Assembly: GCA_005776585.1 (NCBI GenBank)
Contig: SXOX01000310.1
Coordinates: 1 to 51,222 of the forward strand
Direction: 5' to 3'
DNA: 51,222 nt
From: Pseudomonadota bacterium
GTDB lineage: Bacteria; Myxococcota_A; UBA9042; GCA-2863065
Below are positions 14,423 to 23,302 of the stretch, piece by piece (within the stretch, counting starts at the first letter, position 1; every line of letters starts with the position of its first letter). The notes below the pieces were generated by a model. The model searched no databases. It had not been told where the DNA came from and saw only the letters and a list, made by a program, of their open reading frames with translations. The position numbers and the translations under genes are program-made.

Positions 14423-17400
14423 ATGCTCAAGCGCCTCATCGCAGCCTCGATCACGCACCCGAGCCTGGTCATCGTGCTCGCGGGCCTCTTCCTTGCCGGG
14501 GCGGGGATGGTGCTCGCGCGCCTCCCTGTCGACGTGTTTCCCGAGCTGAATGCGCCTACGGTCGTGGTGCTGACCGAAGCGGGAGGCCTGGGATCGCACG
14601 AGGTCGAGGAGCGGGTGACCACACGCGTCGAGGCGGCGGTCGGTGGACTGCCGGGCATCCGTCGGACGCGGTCGGCCAGTGCGCTCGGGCTGTCGATTGT
14701 GTGGGCCGAGTTCGACTGGGGATTCGACGTCTTTCGAGCGCGCACCCTCGTGAGTGAGCGCCTCGCCGCCGTTCGCGAGCAGCTCCCGGAGGGGTCGCAC
14801 GCGGAGATTGGACCGATCACGTCCATCACGGGCGAGATCATGCTCATCGCGCTCTCTAGTCCCGGCGCCACGGTGACGCGCCGCGAGCTCCGTGCGCTGG
14901 GTGAGTTCGAGCTCCGGAACGCCCTGCTGAGCGTGCCTGGCGTGGCGCAAGTGGTCGCCATCGGCGGCGAGCTGCCGGAGTACCAGGTGCTGGCCCGACA
15001 GGACGACCTGCTGCTAGCGGGACTGTCACTCGACGAGGTCCGCGCGGCGACCGCGCAGGCGCATGGCGTGCGAAGCGCTGGCTATCTCCCGAACGTCCAA
15101 GGCGAAGAGCTCACCATCCGGCAGCGTGCGGCGCTGGCGAACGTCGAGGGCCTCGCCGAGTCGCCCATCGACACGCGAGATGGCGCGTCGGTTCCAATCA
15201 GGACGGTGGCCGAGACGCGACTCGGCGGAGTCCCGCCGCGCGGTGCGGCCGCAGATCGCGGGGAAGCGGCCGTCGTGCTGTCGATTCAAAAGGCGCCAGG
15301 CACCAACACGCTGGAGCTCACGCGCGCCGTCGATGCCGCGCTCGATGCCTTCGAGGCGACGCTTCCGGTTGGCGTCATGCTCAACCGCCATGGCTTTCGC
15401 CAGGCCAACTTCATCCAGCGCTCGGTCGACAACCTCGTCGCCGTATTGCGCGACGCCGCCGTCGCAGTGGCGCTCATCGTCATCCTCTTCCTGCTCAGCG
15501 CGCGAACGACCCTCATCACGCTCACAGCACTCCCGTTGTCGCTGGCGCTCGCCTTCGTCGTGTTGGACCTCCTTGGCCAAACACTCAACACGATGACCCT
15601 CGGCGGCCTGGCGGTCGCGATTGGCGAGCTGGTAGACGACGCGATCATCGACGTCGAAAACGTCGTCCGCCGTCTGCGCGAGAACGCGCTCCTGGAGCCC
15701 AACCAGCGCAAGGGCACGCTGAGGGTGATGTACGAGGCCTCCAACGAGATTCGCGGCTCGGTCGTCTTCGCGACGGTTATCATCGCCGTCGTGTTCGTGC
15801 CCATGCTCTTCCTCGAGGGCCTCGAAGGTCGCTTCTTCCGGCCTCTGGGCATCGCCTACATTGCCTCGATCCTGGCCTCGCTCGTCGTCGCGCTCACCGT
15901 CACGCCCGCTCTGTGCGCGCTGCTCCTGAAGAAGTTCGGCACTCAGACGCACGCGGAGGGCCCGCTGGTCCGATGGCTCAAGCGCGGCTATGACCCCGTC
16001 CTACGCGCCGCGCTGCGTTTCAGGAAGTCGCTCATCGTCGTCACGGCAGCCGCCGCCGGCGCGTCGCTCTGGCTCATCAGCACCTTTGGGACGAGCTTCC
16101 TGCCCGAGTTCAACGAAGGAACGTACACCGTATTCGTCATGGCGCCGGCCGGCACGTCACTGCCAGAGAGCGACCGTGCGGCCAACGCAATCGAGAAGCA
16201 GCTCGTCGCGCTTCCCGGTGTCACCAACGTCGTGCGGCGGACCGGGCGGGCGGAGCGGGACGAGCACGCGGAGCCCATCTTCAACTCAGAGATCGAGGTC
16301 ACCGTCGACGCAGCCGCGGACAGGCACGCGGTCCGACGGGAGATCGACTGCGTGCTGGCGTCGGTCAGCGGCATCGCGACGACCATCGGGCAGCCCATCG
16401 AGCATCGCCTCTCACACGTGATGAGTGGCACTCCCGCGGCAATCGCCATCAGCGTCTACGGCGCGGATCTCGACATGCTCCGGCGCCTCGCACAGCGCAT
16501 CGAGACCGCGCTCCGGGGCCTGTCCGCGGTGCGCGACGTGGCGGCCAATCGCGAAGCGCGCATTCCCGCGCTCGTCGTGGGCTATCGAGATGCGGACCTC
16601 GCTCGGCTCGGGTTGACTCGGGCCTCGGCTGCCGAGCAGGTCGGACTTGCCCTGGATGGTGCGACCGTCGCGATGATTCAAGAAGGCCCGCGATCGACGG
16701 GGCTCACCGTGCGATTGCATCCCGACGACCGCCAGACACCAGACGACGTACGCGGCTTGGTTCTGCGCGGCGCTCAGGGGCAGCTGGTGAGGCTGCACGA
16801 GGTCGCCGACCTCTCGGCTGACGAGACACCAAACGTCATTGCGCACGAAGGGGGCCGCCGAAAGGCCGTCATCTCGTGCAACGTCGCGGAGGGCCATGAC
16901 CTCGGCACCGCGGTTGGGCTCGTGCGTGCTCAGGTCGATCCCATTGTGCGAGACGCCGGCTACTCGGTCACCTACGGGGGCCAGTTGGAGGCTCAAGAGT
17001 CGGCCGCGCGCACACTGCTCCTCTTCGGCGGTCTCGCCGGTCTGCTCGTCCTGCTCCTCCTGCAGAGCGCGCTCGGCTCGCTGCGTGCCGCGCTGCTGGT
17101 GATGGGCAATCTGCCGTTCGCGCTGATTGGCGGCGTAGTCGCCATCCTTCTGACCACACCGGTGGTGAGCGTGGCGAGCCTGGTCGGCTTCGTGACGCTC
17201 GCGGGCATCGCCATCCGCAATGGCATCCTGCTCGTCAACCACTACGCGTATCTCCAGGAGCACGATGGCCGGAGCGTCTTCGACGCGGTGCTCCAAGGGT
17301 CGCGCGAACGGCTGATCCCCATCCTCATGACGGCGCTCACCGCTGTCCTCGGCCTCGTCCCACTCGTGCTCGCGGCGGGAGAGCCGGGGAGTGAGCTGCT

Positions 17401-17560
17401 GGCGCCGCTTGCGACCGTGGTCCTGGGCGGGCTCGTCTCCTCGACGCTGCTGAACGCGATCGTGGTCCCTGCGGGCTACCTGGCCGTCTTTGGAGCGGCT
17501 GGCTTCAGACGCAAGTCATTGGAAGCACTGGAAGTCTCGAACCTGGAGGCCGGAACGTGA
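14423..17560 (+). CDS. Heavy-metal efflux RND pump (CusA/CzcA family)
   Basis: The 1,045-residue protein has the RND plan of two repeats with TM segments near 13-32, 335-475 and 860-1010, and two large periplasmic loops. RLPVDVFPELNAPTVVVLTE after TM1 is the heavy-metal subfamily signature. In TM4, GELVDDAIIDVEN (residues 401-413) supplies the proton-relay acids; Asp 405 matches E. coli CusA numbering. This Asp-Asp variant is common in CusA/CzcA-type pumps; it does not tell Cu/Ag from Zn/Co/Cd. The pump takes metal from the periplasm or inner leaflet and drives it through the adaptor and duct. The upstream frame is open but ATG 14423 matches the family N-terminus. GTGA overlap couples it to the next gene. 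Confidence 0.93.
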   Translation: MLKRLIAASITHPSLVIVLAGLFLAGAGMVLARLPVDVFPELNAPTVVVLTEAGGLGSHEVEERVTTRVEAAVGGLPGIRRTRSASALGLSIVWAEFDWGFDVFRARTLVSERLAAVREQLPEGSHAEIGPITSITGEIMLIALSSPGATVTRRELRALGEFELRNALLSVPGVAQVVAIGGELPEYQVLARQDDLLLAGLSLDEVRAATAQAHGVRSAGYLPNVQGEELTIRQRAALANVEGLAESPIDTRDGASVPIRTVAETRLGGVPPRGAAADRGEAAVVLSIQKAPGTNTLELTRAVDAALDAFEATLPVGVMLNRHGFRQANFIQRSVDNLVAVLRDAAVAVALIVILFLLSARTTLITLTALPLSLALAFVVLDLLGQTLNTMTLGGLAVAIGELVDDAIIDVENVVRRLRENALLEPNQRKGTLRVMYEASNEIRGSVVFATVIIAVVFVPMLFLEGLEGRFFRPLGIAYIASILASLVVALTVTPALCALLLKKFGTQTHAEGPLVRWLKRGYDPVLRAALRFRKSLIVVTAAAAGASLWLISTFGTSFLPEFNEGTYTVFVMAPAGTSLPESDRAANAIEKQLVALPGVTNVVRRTGRAERDEHAEPIFNSEIEVTVDAAADRHAVRREIDCVLASVSGIATTIGQPIEHRLSHVMSGTPAAIAISVYGADLDMLRRLAQRIETALRGLSAVRDVAANREARIPALVVGYRDADLARLGLTRASAAEQVGLALDGATVAMIQEGPRSTGLTVRLHPDDRQTPDDVRGLVLRGAQGQLVRLHEVADLSADETPNVIAHEGGRRKAVISCNVAEGHDLGTAVGLVRAQVDPIVRDAGYSVTYGGQLEAQESAARTLLLFGGLAGLLVLLLLQSALGSLRAALLVMGNLPFALIGGVVAILLTTPVVSVASLVGFVTLAGIAIRNGILLVNHYAYLQEHDGRSVFDAVLQGSRERLIPILMTALTAVLGLVPLVLAAGEPGSELLAPLATVVLGGLVSSTLLNAIVVPAGYLAVFGAAGFRRKSLEALEVSNLEAGT

Positions 17561-18501
17561 GAGCACCGCGGCTCAAGTGGATTCTCGTGGTCATCGCCGG
17601 GTTGGGCTCTGCCTGCCAACGTAAGCCGGCCAGCCCCTCCCTTCCGGCAGCGACCGCTCAGCAGTCTTCGTCGAGGGGCGAGCCTGGCGGGCCCTCGGGA
17701 CACGGCCGTCCGACACCGGTCGGTCCGGTCGATCTGGCGGGCTGGCAGTTTGACGTCGATGTCCTCGGGACTCTGGGTGCGGGTCGTCAAGGCGCGCTGC
17801 AGGCCTCACCGACCAGGGCACCCAAGGGCAAGAGTCTCGCTGACATTAGCGTCTACCTGTGGTTCGAAGACCCCGCCGGAAAACCGATCGGCGCACCGGT
17901 TCGGTCGGTCGTAGAAGGCGGTGCGCTTCACTTTCACCCGGACTTCCCGACCGGCGAGCCTCCAGTCGGGCTGACCCTTCGCATCCGCGACGGCGAGACG
18001 GACCAGCGCGCGCGCCTGGCGCTTCGTCCGGACGCGATCGGCCCCGCGGCGCCCGACGGGACCCATGGCGGGGTCGTCACCGCATTCACGGTCGGTGGCC
18101 GTAGCGGCTTCGTCGAGGTCAAGCTCCACGCGGACCACGGTGACCTGGAGGTCTGGCTCGGCCTCGACCGCGGCCTCGCGGTTCCATTCGACCTGCCCCT
18201 CGCGACGACCCCGACTTTGACCTTCCCGGAGCTGCCGGGGCGCACGCTCAACCTGGCACCGCGGGACACGACGACCAACGCCGACGAGGGCGGTAAGGCC
18301 AACGTCCGCGAGGGTAAGACGAACTACTTCATCTTCCCGGGGAAGACCGGACCGGACGCGAGCTTCCTGCGCAACCCGTCGTTCGAGTCGACGGCGCGGC
18401 TCAGCTTCCCGATTGGAGACGCCGTGGTCGACACCGGCACGTTCACGCTCCTTCCGCACCGCGAAGCGCCAGGCACGCACGCACACCCGCATGCGCACTG
18501 A
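17557..18501 (+). CDS. Hypothetical lipoprotein with His-rich tail, in RND operon
   Basis: Starting at GTG 17557, overlapping the pump stop by GTGA, the 314-residue product has a lipoprotein signal ending LGSAC (Cys 20), a Pro/Ser-rich linker, then beta-rich segments (LADISVYLWFEDPAGKPIG, GFVEVKLHADHGDLEVWLG). It ends in HAHPHAH after GTHAHP, a compact His tail, and carries more His in ALHFHPDFP. The tight coupling to the pump argues for a role in metal delivery or sensing at the membrane. I do not recognise the family. The adaptor of the same operon also has a His-rich end, so His tails recur in this system. Confidence 0.78.
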   Translation: MRAPRLKWILVVIAGLGSACQRKPASPSLPAATAQQSSSRGEPGGPSGHGRPTPVGPVDLAGWQFDVDVLGTLGAGRQGALQASPTRAPKGKSLADISVYLWFEDPAGKPIGAPVRSVVEGGALHFHPDFPTGEPPVGLTLRIRDGETDQRARLALRPDAIGPAAPDGTHGGVVTAFTVGGRSGFVEVKLHADHGDLEVWLGLDRGLAVPFDLPLATTPTLTFPELPGRTLNLAPRDTTTNADEGGKANVREGKTNYFIFPGKTGPDASFLRNPSFESTARLSFPIGDAVVDTGTFTLLPHREAPGTHAHPHAH

Positions 18502-18630
18502 CCCGCGGCCATCACTCGGCGCACGAAACGAGCCCTTGCTCTTTTGCGCTTGCAGTCGCTCGCACGGCCGAGTATCCCTCCCCGGATCGTGCGGCTCGCC
18601 TGACGCGAGCGCCTGAATTGAAAGGACTCC

Positions 18631-20814
18631 ATGCGACGCCTGCTCCCCGCTGCACTTGCTCCCGCTGCCCGTTCGCTCGTCCCCCTCTTGCTTACCGTCT
18701 CGACCGCACAATTGGGCGTGGCCTGCGCCGAGTTCCCGTCCGCCGATAGCTCGACCGCCGTCGCCGCCGTCGAGCATGAGATCGCCACGGCTCGAACGCG
18801 TCAGAAGCTCCACGAGATGCCCGCCTACTCGCGCGGCTTCACGGATCAGGGCAAGTCCGACTCCGCGTCGAACTTCCGCTTCGCCAACCCGCAGTACTTC
18901 GCCATCACGGACACGCCGCAGGTCAAGGGCTTTCGTCCCATGGTCGAGTGGGAGCCCATGACCTCGACCATGATCGCGCTGGCCGACTACATCCCCGGTG
19001 GCGGTCAGCTCGAGGACTACTTCATCGACATCCTGAACGCGGCTGGCGGCGTCTCGGAGCTGTGGATCATCTACGATCAGGCCTCGACCAAGTCCAAGTT
19101 CGAGACGCGGCTCAAGAAGGACGGCCCGCCGCTCGACAAGATCAAGTGGTATCAGATGCCCGTGGACGCCATGTGGATGATCGACTTCGGGCCCTTGCCG
19201 TTGGTCGACGACACGGCCAAGTCCCAGTCGATTCTAGACTTCGTCTACTACCCCGAGCGCGTCAACGACGACGCGACCTCGACGCGTATTGGTCAGGTCA
19301 TGGGCGCGGCCACCTACCGCATGCCGCACGGCTTCGAGGGAGGCAACTTCCAGGCAGATGGCGCCGAGCACTGCTTCACGACGCAGCGCGCGATTCAGGC
19401 CAATGGCGCCAAGGAGGCCGACTTCACGGCCACGCTCAAGTCCTACGCCGGCTGTGAAAACGTCACGTACCTCTACGACGTGAGCGACGACGGCACCGGT
19501 CACATCGACATGCTGTTCAAGATGGGACCCGACCACAAGGCGTTGGTCGTCGAGTACCCGGAGAACATGGAGAAGGACCTCCCTACGGCGCTCCAGAAGA
19601 ACGTCGCGGAGAACCGCAAGCGCATGAACGACAACGCTGCCAAGCTCGAGGCGCTCGTCTATAAGGACGCGAGCAAGATCAAGGTCTTCCGCCTCGTCAT
19701 GCCGGGCTACAAGAACATCGACTTCGGCGGCGGGCAGAAGGAGTGGATCCCCCACACCTATGTCAACTCCACGCTCGTCAACAAGCGCAACCTGTGGCCG
19801 GTCTACTCGTACACGGACTGGGCGGCGTCGAAGGGTGTGGCCCAAGGGCAGTGGGAGGCGTTCCTGCCGGACTATACGCACATGGCGATCATCTCCGACG
19901 AGTCGGCGGCCGCCTCGGGAGCCATTCACTGCGTCACCCGGACGTTCCCCGCGGTGCCATTCGCCAAGTGGATCCCCGACGGCAAGTGCGAGACGGGCAA
20001 GTGCGCTCCGCCGGCGGAATTTGCGACCACGGGCAACGTCTCCGAGTGCAAGGACGAAAAGACCTGCTTTGGTCCCAAGTGGCTCTGCGTCTGTCAGGAC
20101 TGCGACTCGGGCTGCAAGCCGCCCGTCGCGTGCGGCGACATCAAGGAGGTCGGGTGCTGTACGGGCGACGAGCTCAGCTACTGCGACCAGGGCTCGCTCG
20201 TGAAGCAAAACTGCCCGGCCTCGACGTGCGGCTGGACCGCCAACCCCGGCTATTACGACTGCAACACGGACGGCAGCACCGATCCGAGCGGCAAGGCGCC
20301 GAAGATCTGCGGCGAGAAGCCGTGCGTGCCGGCGTGCAGCGGCACGAAGTGCGGTGACAACGGCTGCGGTGGCACCTGTGGCACCTGTGGCGCCGGAGAG
20401 ACGTGTGACGCGGGTACGTGCAAGACGCCGCCGCCGCTCTGCACGACCGACGAGTGCGCCGAGGGCGACAAGGGCTGCGACGGATCTGGCGTGCCCTGGG
20501 TGTGCGAGAAGGCCGACGGCTGCTTCAAGAAGAAGCCGGCGGCCGCCTGCAAGGCCGGCGAGACGTGCGACAAGGGGATCTGCGCGGCGGGCGGCACGAC
20601 CGGCGGCGGCACCGCGGACGCGTCGGGCGGAGGCGCGACGGGCAGCGCGGACGCGACCTCGGCGGACGCCGCAGGCGGTGGTGCCAAGAGCAGCAGTGGT
20701 GGCTCGGCGTCGGGTTGTGCCTCGGGCACGACACGCCGGGGTGCCCCGGCGCTGCTCCTTCTGCTGGCCGCCGTCGCGCTCGGGTTGGCCCGACGCCGCG
20801 CGCCGGCGCGCTAG
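18631..20814 (+). CDS. Surface-anchored peptidylarginine/agmatine deiminase-family protein with MYXO-CTERM tail
   Basis: The 727-residue protein has an N-terminal signal, a catalytic domain at about 95-445, Cys-rich modules (453-660), a Gly/Ala/Ser linker and a C-terminal Cys, hydrophobic span and RRRAPAR end, the MYXO-CTERM sorting pattern. The domain fits the PF04371 guanidino-modifying superfamily (P. gingivalis PPAD, agmatine deiminase): MVEWEPM, MWMIDFGP (181-188), GFEGGNF (234-240), HID (291-293), YVNS (Asn 379) and GAIHCVTRTFP, with the nucleophile Cys at 434. The usual Arg before Asp 185 (W-x-R-D) is Ile. Export plus sorting favours action on peptides or proteins outside the cell rather than cytosolic agmatine use, an inference. 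AGGA precedes the ATG. Confidence 0.83.
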   Translation: MRRLLPAALAPAARSLVPLLLTVSTAQLGVACAEFPSADSSTAVAAVEHEIATARTRQKLHEMPAYSRGFTDQGKSDSASNFRFANPQYFAITDTPQVKGFRPMVEWEPMTSTMIALADYIPGGGQLEDYFIDILNAAGGVSELWIIYDQASTKSKFETRLKKDGPPLDKIKWYQMPVDAMWMIDFGPLPLVDDTAKSQSILDFVYYPERVNDDATSTRIGQVMGAATYRMPHGFEGGNFQADGAEHCFTTQRAIQANGAKEADFTATLKSYAGCENVTYLYDVSDDGTGHIDMLFKMGPDHKALVVEYPENMEKDLPTALQKNVAENRKRMNDNAAKLEALVYKDASKIKVFRLVMPGYKNIDFGGGQKEWIPHTYVNSTLVNKRNLWPVYSYTDWAASKGVAQGQWEAFLPDYTHMAIISDESAAASGAIHCVTRTFPAVPFAKWIPDGKCETGKCAPPAEFATTGNVSECKDEKTCFGPKWLCVCQDCDSGCKPPVACGDIKEVGCCTGDELSYCDQGSLVKQNCPASTCGWTANPGYYDCNTDGSTDPSGKAPKICGEKPCVPACSGTKCGDNGCGGTCGTCGAGETCDAGTCKTPPPLCTTDECAEGDKGCDGSGVPWVCEKADGCFKKKPAAACKAGETCDKGICAAGGTTGGGTADASGGGATGSADATSADAAGGGAKSSSGGSASGCASGTTRRGAPALLLLLAAVALGLARRRAPAR

Positions 20815-20823
20815 CCTCCCTCG

Positions 20824-21669
20824 CTGCACTTCTCGCCTACCGAGGCCCGCATCCTCCAGCATATCCCGTACTTCGAGGCGCCGCACTTCGGCCCCATCCA
20901 ACCGTGGGGCACGCTCGTGGCCACTGGGGCCCTCACCGGCCTCGCAATCGCGCTCAAGCGTTCGCGCCGGCTGGGGCTCGACACGGACGCGCTGCATCGC
21001 ATTTGTCTGTGGGTTGTCCTGTGGGGCTTCGTCGGCGCGCGCATCGGGCACGTGTTCCTGTACCACTGGGCCGACTACAAGGACGACCTGCCGTCCATCC
21101 TGCGTCTCTGGGAGGGCGGGCTGTCCTCCTTCGGCGGCTTCGTCGGGAGCACCGTGGCCACCGTCGTCTTGATGCGCCGGTCACGCCTCCACTTCTGGAC
21201 GTACGCTGACGTCATCTGCTACGGCTTTGCGACCGGATGGGCCATCGGTCGGCTCGGCTGCTACGTCATTCACGACCACCCGGGTCGGCTCGCCGGCTCG
21301 GCATGGTACGAGGCGCTCGCCACGGAGATGGACGTCCGCCTGTTGAACGGCGACTGGTCCCGTGACGTCCGGCACGATCTCGGGCTCTACGACGGCATCC
21401 TCAGCGCGGTCATCGCGATGTTCTACCTCATCGCCGATCGCAAGCCGCGGGCGCCGGGGTTCTTCATCGGATGGCTGTGTGTGCTGTACTGCGTTCCGCG
21501 CTTCTTCCTGGACTACCTGCGGGCCACGGATCTGGTCGCCTCCGATACGCGGTACCTGGGATTGACCCCGGCGCAGTATGGCGCAATCCTCATCGCCGGA
21601 CTGGGAGGCGCGATACTTTGGCATTCGAACTCGGGAAGAACGAAGCTGAGCCCAACCGCTGGCTCGTAG
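20824..21669 (+). CDS. lgt: Divergent prolipoprotein diacylglyceryl transferase (Lgt), non-ATG start
   Basis: The coding signal begins within 10 bases of the preceding TAG and reads IPYFEAPHFGPIQPWGTLVATG, a normal Lgt N-terminus, but no ATG, GTG or TTG is available; CTG at 20824 is the best start (281 residues). A GTG at 20917 would remove the first membrane segment. Several TM helices and the signature GRLGCYVIHDHPGR are present. Against E. coli Lgt, Arg 143 and Gly 154 are kept, but Asn 146 aligns with Cys, Glu 151 with His, and His 103 (SFHGG) with Phe (SSFGG). I think this is a variant class seen in related bacteria, from memory. Lgt lipidates the Cys of lipoproteins, abundant in this window. 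Confidence 0.8.
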   Translation: MHFSPTEARILQHIPYFEAPHFGPIQPWGTLVATGALTGLAIALKRSRRLGLDTDALHRICLWVVLWGFVGARIGHVFLYHWADYKDDLPSILRLWEGGLSSFGGFVGSTVATVVLMRRSRLHFWTYADVICYGFATGWAIGRLGCYVIHDHPGRLAGSAWYEALATEMDVRLLNGDWSRDVRHDLGLYDGILSAVIAMFYLIADRKPRAPGFFIGWLCVLYCVPRFFLDYLRATDLVASDTRYLGLTPAQYGAILIAGLGGAILWHSNSGRTKLSPTAGS

Positions 21670-22952
21670 GCGCCGCGCGCGGCCTGCTCTTGACCTCCTT
21701 GGCGGCCGGGCTCACCGGGTGCCCAAAGAAGCTCACCGAGCGGGTCGAGGTGCCCGTCCCACGGGAGTGCCCCGCGGGCGGACCACCCGCGCCGACGGCC
21801 AAGGCGATGACGGCGCTCACGGTCATCAAGCACGACGGCAGCGTGCGCGCCGTGTTGGGGGGCGGAGCCGGCTCGCCGTGGGTCGCGCTCGTCGCGGCAG
21901 GCGACAGGGTCGGCGCGGACAAGGCGACGGTGGCTGCCATCGACGACGGGATGGTCGCGCTCAAGCTCGCCGACGGCTCGAATCACGTGCTGACCGTCGG
22001 CGCCGTCGCCAACGTCGCGGCGGGCACGCCGACGCCTGCGGTCGCGCCCGGCACGCCAGCGGCTCCGCCCAGCAAGGAAGACGCGCTGGCGCTGGCCAAG
22101 TGGCGGCAGTCGGTGCTCCAGGCACTGGCCGCAGGTCAGGGGATCCCGCACGACGCGCTGCTCGTCGTGGGCCTTGCGCTGTCGGACAACAAGCTCCCGC
22201 CCATCGCGGAGGCGACCAACAAGTTCGGCTGGACCCCGCTACCCGGCATCGAGACGAGCTTTCTCGTCGGCCTCAAGATCGACAACGGCCAGCTCACGCT
22301 CGATGGCGTAGCCCCTGAGAAGCGCTTCCTCGACGCGCTCGTCGAGCGGCTGCGCGCAGCGGCACCCTACGTAGTCCGCGTGAAGGTCTCGAGCCAGGCG
22401 CCGGGCCAGCAGGGCTTCCACTTTCAGCTCCAAGTGGACCTCGCGGTGCTCAAGTCCGCGGATCTGGCGATCGCCAAGGCACCCGGTGGACATGACGGTG
22501 GGACACTGCCCGAAGAGGCCAAGCAGTTGCTCTCCCGCGATTCGGAGCGACTGCCGACAGACCCGCGCCTCGATCTCTTCGAGAACGAGATCAAGGGCAT
22601 CGCGGCTCCCGCCGGTCTGCAGCAGTTCACGCTGACGCGCGTCCCCGAGATCGCCGAAGACGGCTACCTGGGCGTCGTGAGCTTCACCGTCGAGGCCGTC
22701 GGCAACACGCGCAACGCGCTCGTGTTCTTCGCGAAGCTGCGCGAGGCATCGCCCAAGCTGCTCGCCATCGATCCGTTCGAGTGCAAGGCCGGTCGCATCA
22801 CGGCCACGCTGCGGGTCCCATTCGTGCGCGGCAAGGCCGATGCGCGGGCCCCGACTCCCGCCAGCCTCGCCACGAGCGCGCCAACGGGCGCCAAGTGGGA
22901 CGGACTGCGCAAGATTGAGCCCATCGACCTGCGCGACCCGTTCTCGCACTAA
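21618..22952 (+). CDS. Lipoprotein with weak PilP/PilO-like features
   Basis: TTG at 21618, nine bases after GGGAGG (21603-21608), gives a 444-residue lipoprotein (signal ending AAGLTGC) that overlaps the end of lgt by 52 bases. Residues about 70-130 resemble a PilP beta domain (AVLGGGAGSPWVALVAAGDRVG). A later part (about 340-430) looks like the ferredoxin-like fold of PilO (YLGVVSFTVEAVGNTRNALVFFAKLRE), and the end IDLRDPF recalls the conserved R-D-P-F of PilP. Those proteins form the type IV pilus alignment complex, but no pilus genes are near, so this is only a structural suggestion. The stop shares bases with the facing gene (CTAA at 22949-22952). Confidence 0.6.
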   Translation: MAFELGKNEAEPNRWLVGAARGLLLTSLAAGLTGCPKKLTERVEVPVPRECPAGGPPAPTAKAMTALTVIKHDGSVRAVLGGGAGSPWVALVAAGDRVGADKATVAAIDDGMVALKLADGSNHVLTVGAVANVAAGTPTPAVAPGTPAAPPSKEDALALAKWRQSVLQALAAGQGIPHDALLVVGLALSDNKLPPIAEATNKFGWTPLPGIETSFLVGLKIDNGQLTLDGVAPEKRFLDALVERLRAAAPYVVRVKVSSQAPGQQGFHFQLQVDLAVLKSADLAIAKAPGGHDGGTLPEEAKQLLSRDSERLPTDPRLDLFENEIKGIAAPAGLQQFTLTRVPEIAEDGYLGVVSFTVEAVGNTRNALVFFAKLREASPKLLAIDPFECKAGRITATLRVPFVRGKADARAPTPASLATSAPTGAKWDGLRKIEPIDLRDPFSH

Positions 22953-23281
22953 TGGAGGACGGCCTCGATGGCTCCGTCGTCGAGCGAAGGCATGCCCTCG
23001 ACCGAGACGGCGTCGCTGACGTCGATCTCGCATGCCTTCTGCACATGATCGAGCCGGCCATTCACGTTGATGTCCTCGAGCCGCGCCACCTCGCGTAGCT
23101 CGGTCAAGAACACCTGCCGGTGAAAATCCCGCACGCGCCGCAGCCCCGGAAACGGCACCGCGGCGGCGTGAAGGACCGTGCCGACAGCGCCGTGATAGCC
23201 AAGGAACACGCCGAGCCCGGTCATGTAGCGGCCCCACGAGATGGGCTTGCCGGCGTTCTTTCCACCACAACAGTTGGCCAT
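22949..23281 (-). CDS. Small CCGG-starting membrane protein, hypothetical
   Basis: The 110-residue product begins MANCCGGKNAGK, then has one hydrophobic stretch (YMTGLGVFLGYHGAVGTVLHAAAVPF, with breaks at His) and a charged C-terminal half (FHRQVFLTELREVARLED). The adjacent Cys pair near the N-terminus could be a metal or redox site. I know no family. It lies 21 bases downstream of the PP-loop gene on the same strand, with two strong GGAGGAG ribosome sites in the gap, so the two are almost certainly one operon. Its stop overlaps that of the convergent gene. Confidence 0.7.
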   Translation of the reverse strand: MANCCGGKNAGKPISWGRYMTGLGVFLGYHGAVGTVLHAAAVPFPGLRRVRDFHRQVFLTELREVARLEDINVNGRLDHVQKACEIDVSDAVSVEGMPSLDDGAIEAVLH

Positions 23282-23302
23282 GATCTCCTCCTCGTCTCCT
23301 CC

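Noticed and set aside
18594..18610. GCTCGC/GCGAGC hairpin before the deiminase gene as a terminator
   Set aside because: Only six base pairs with no T tract, in GC-rich DNA where such stems are common by chance.
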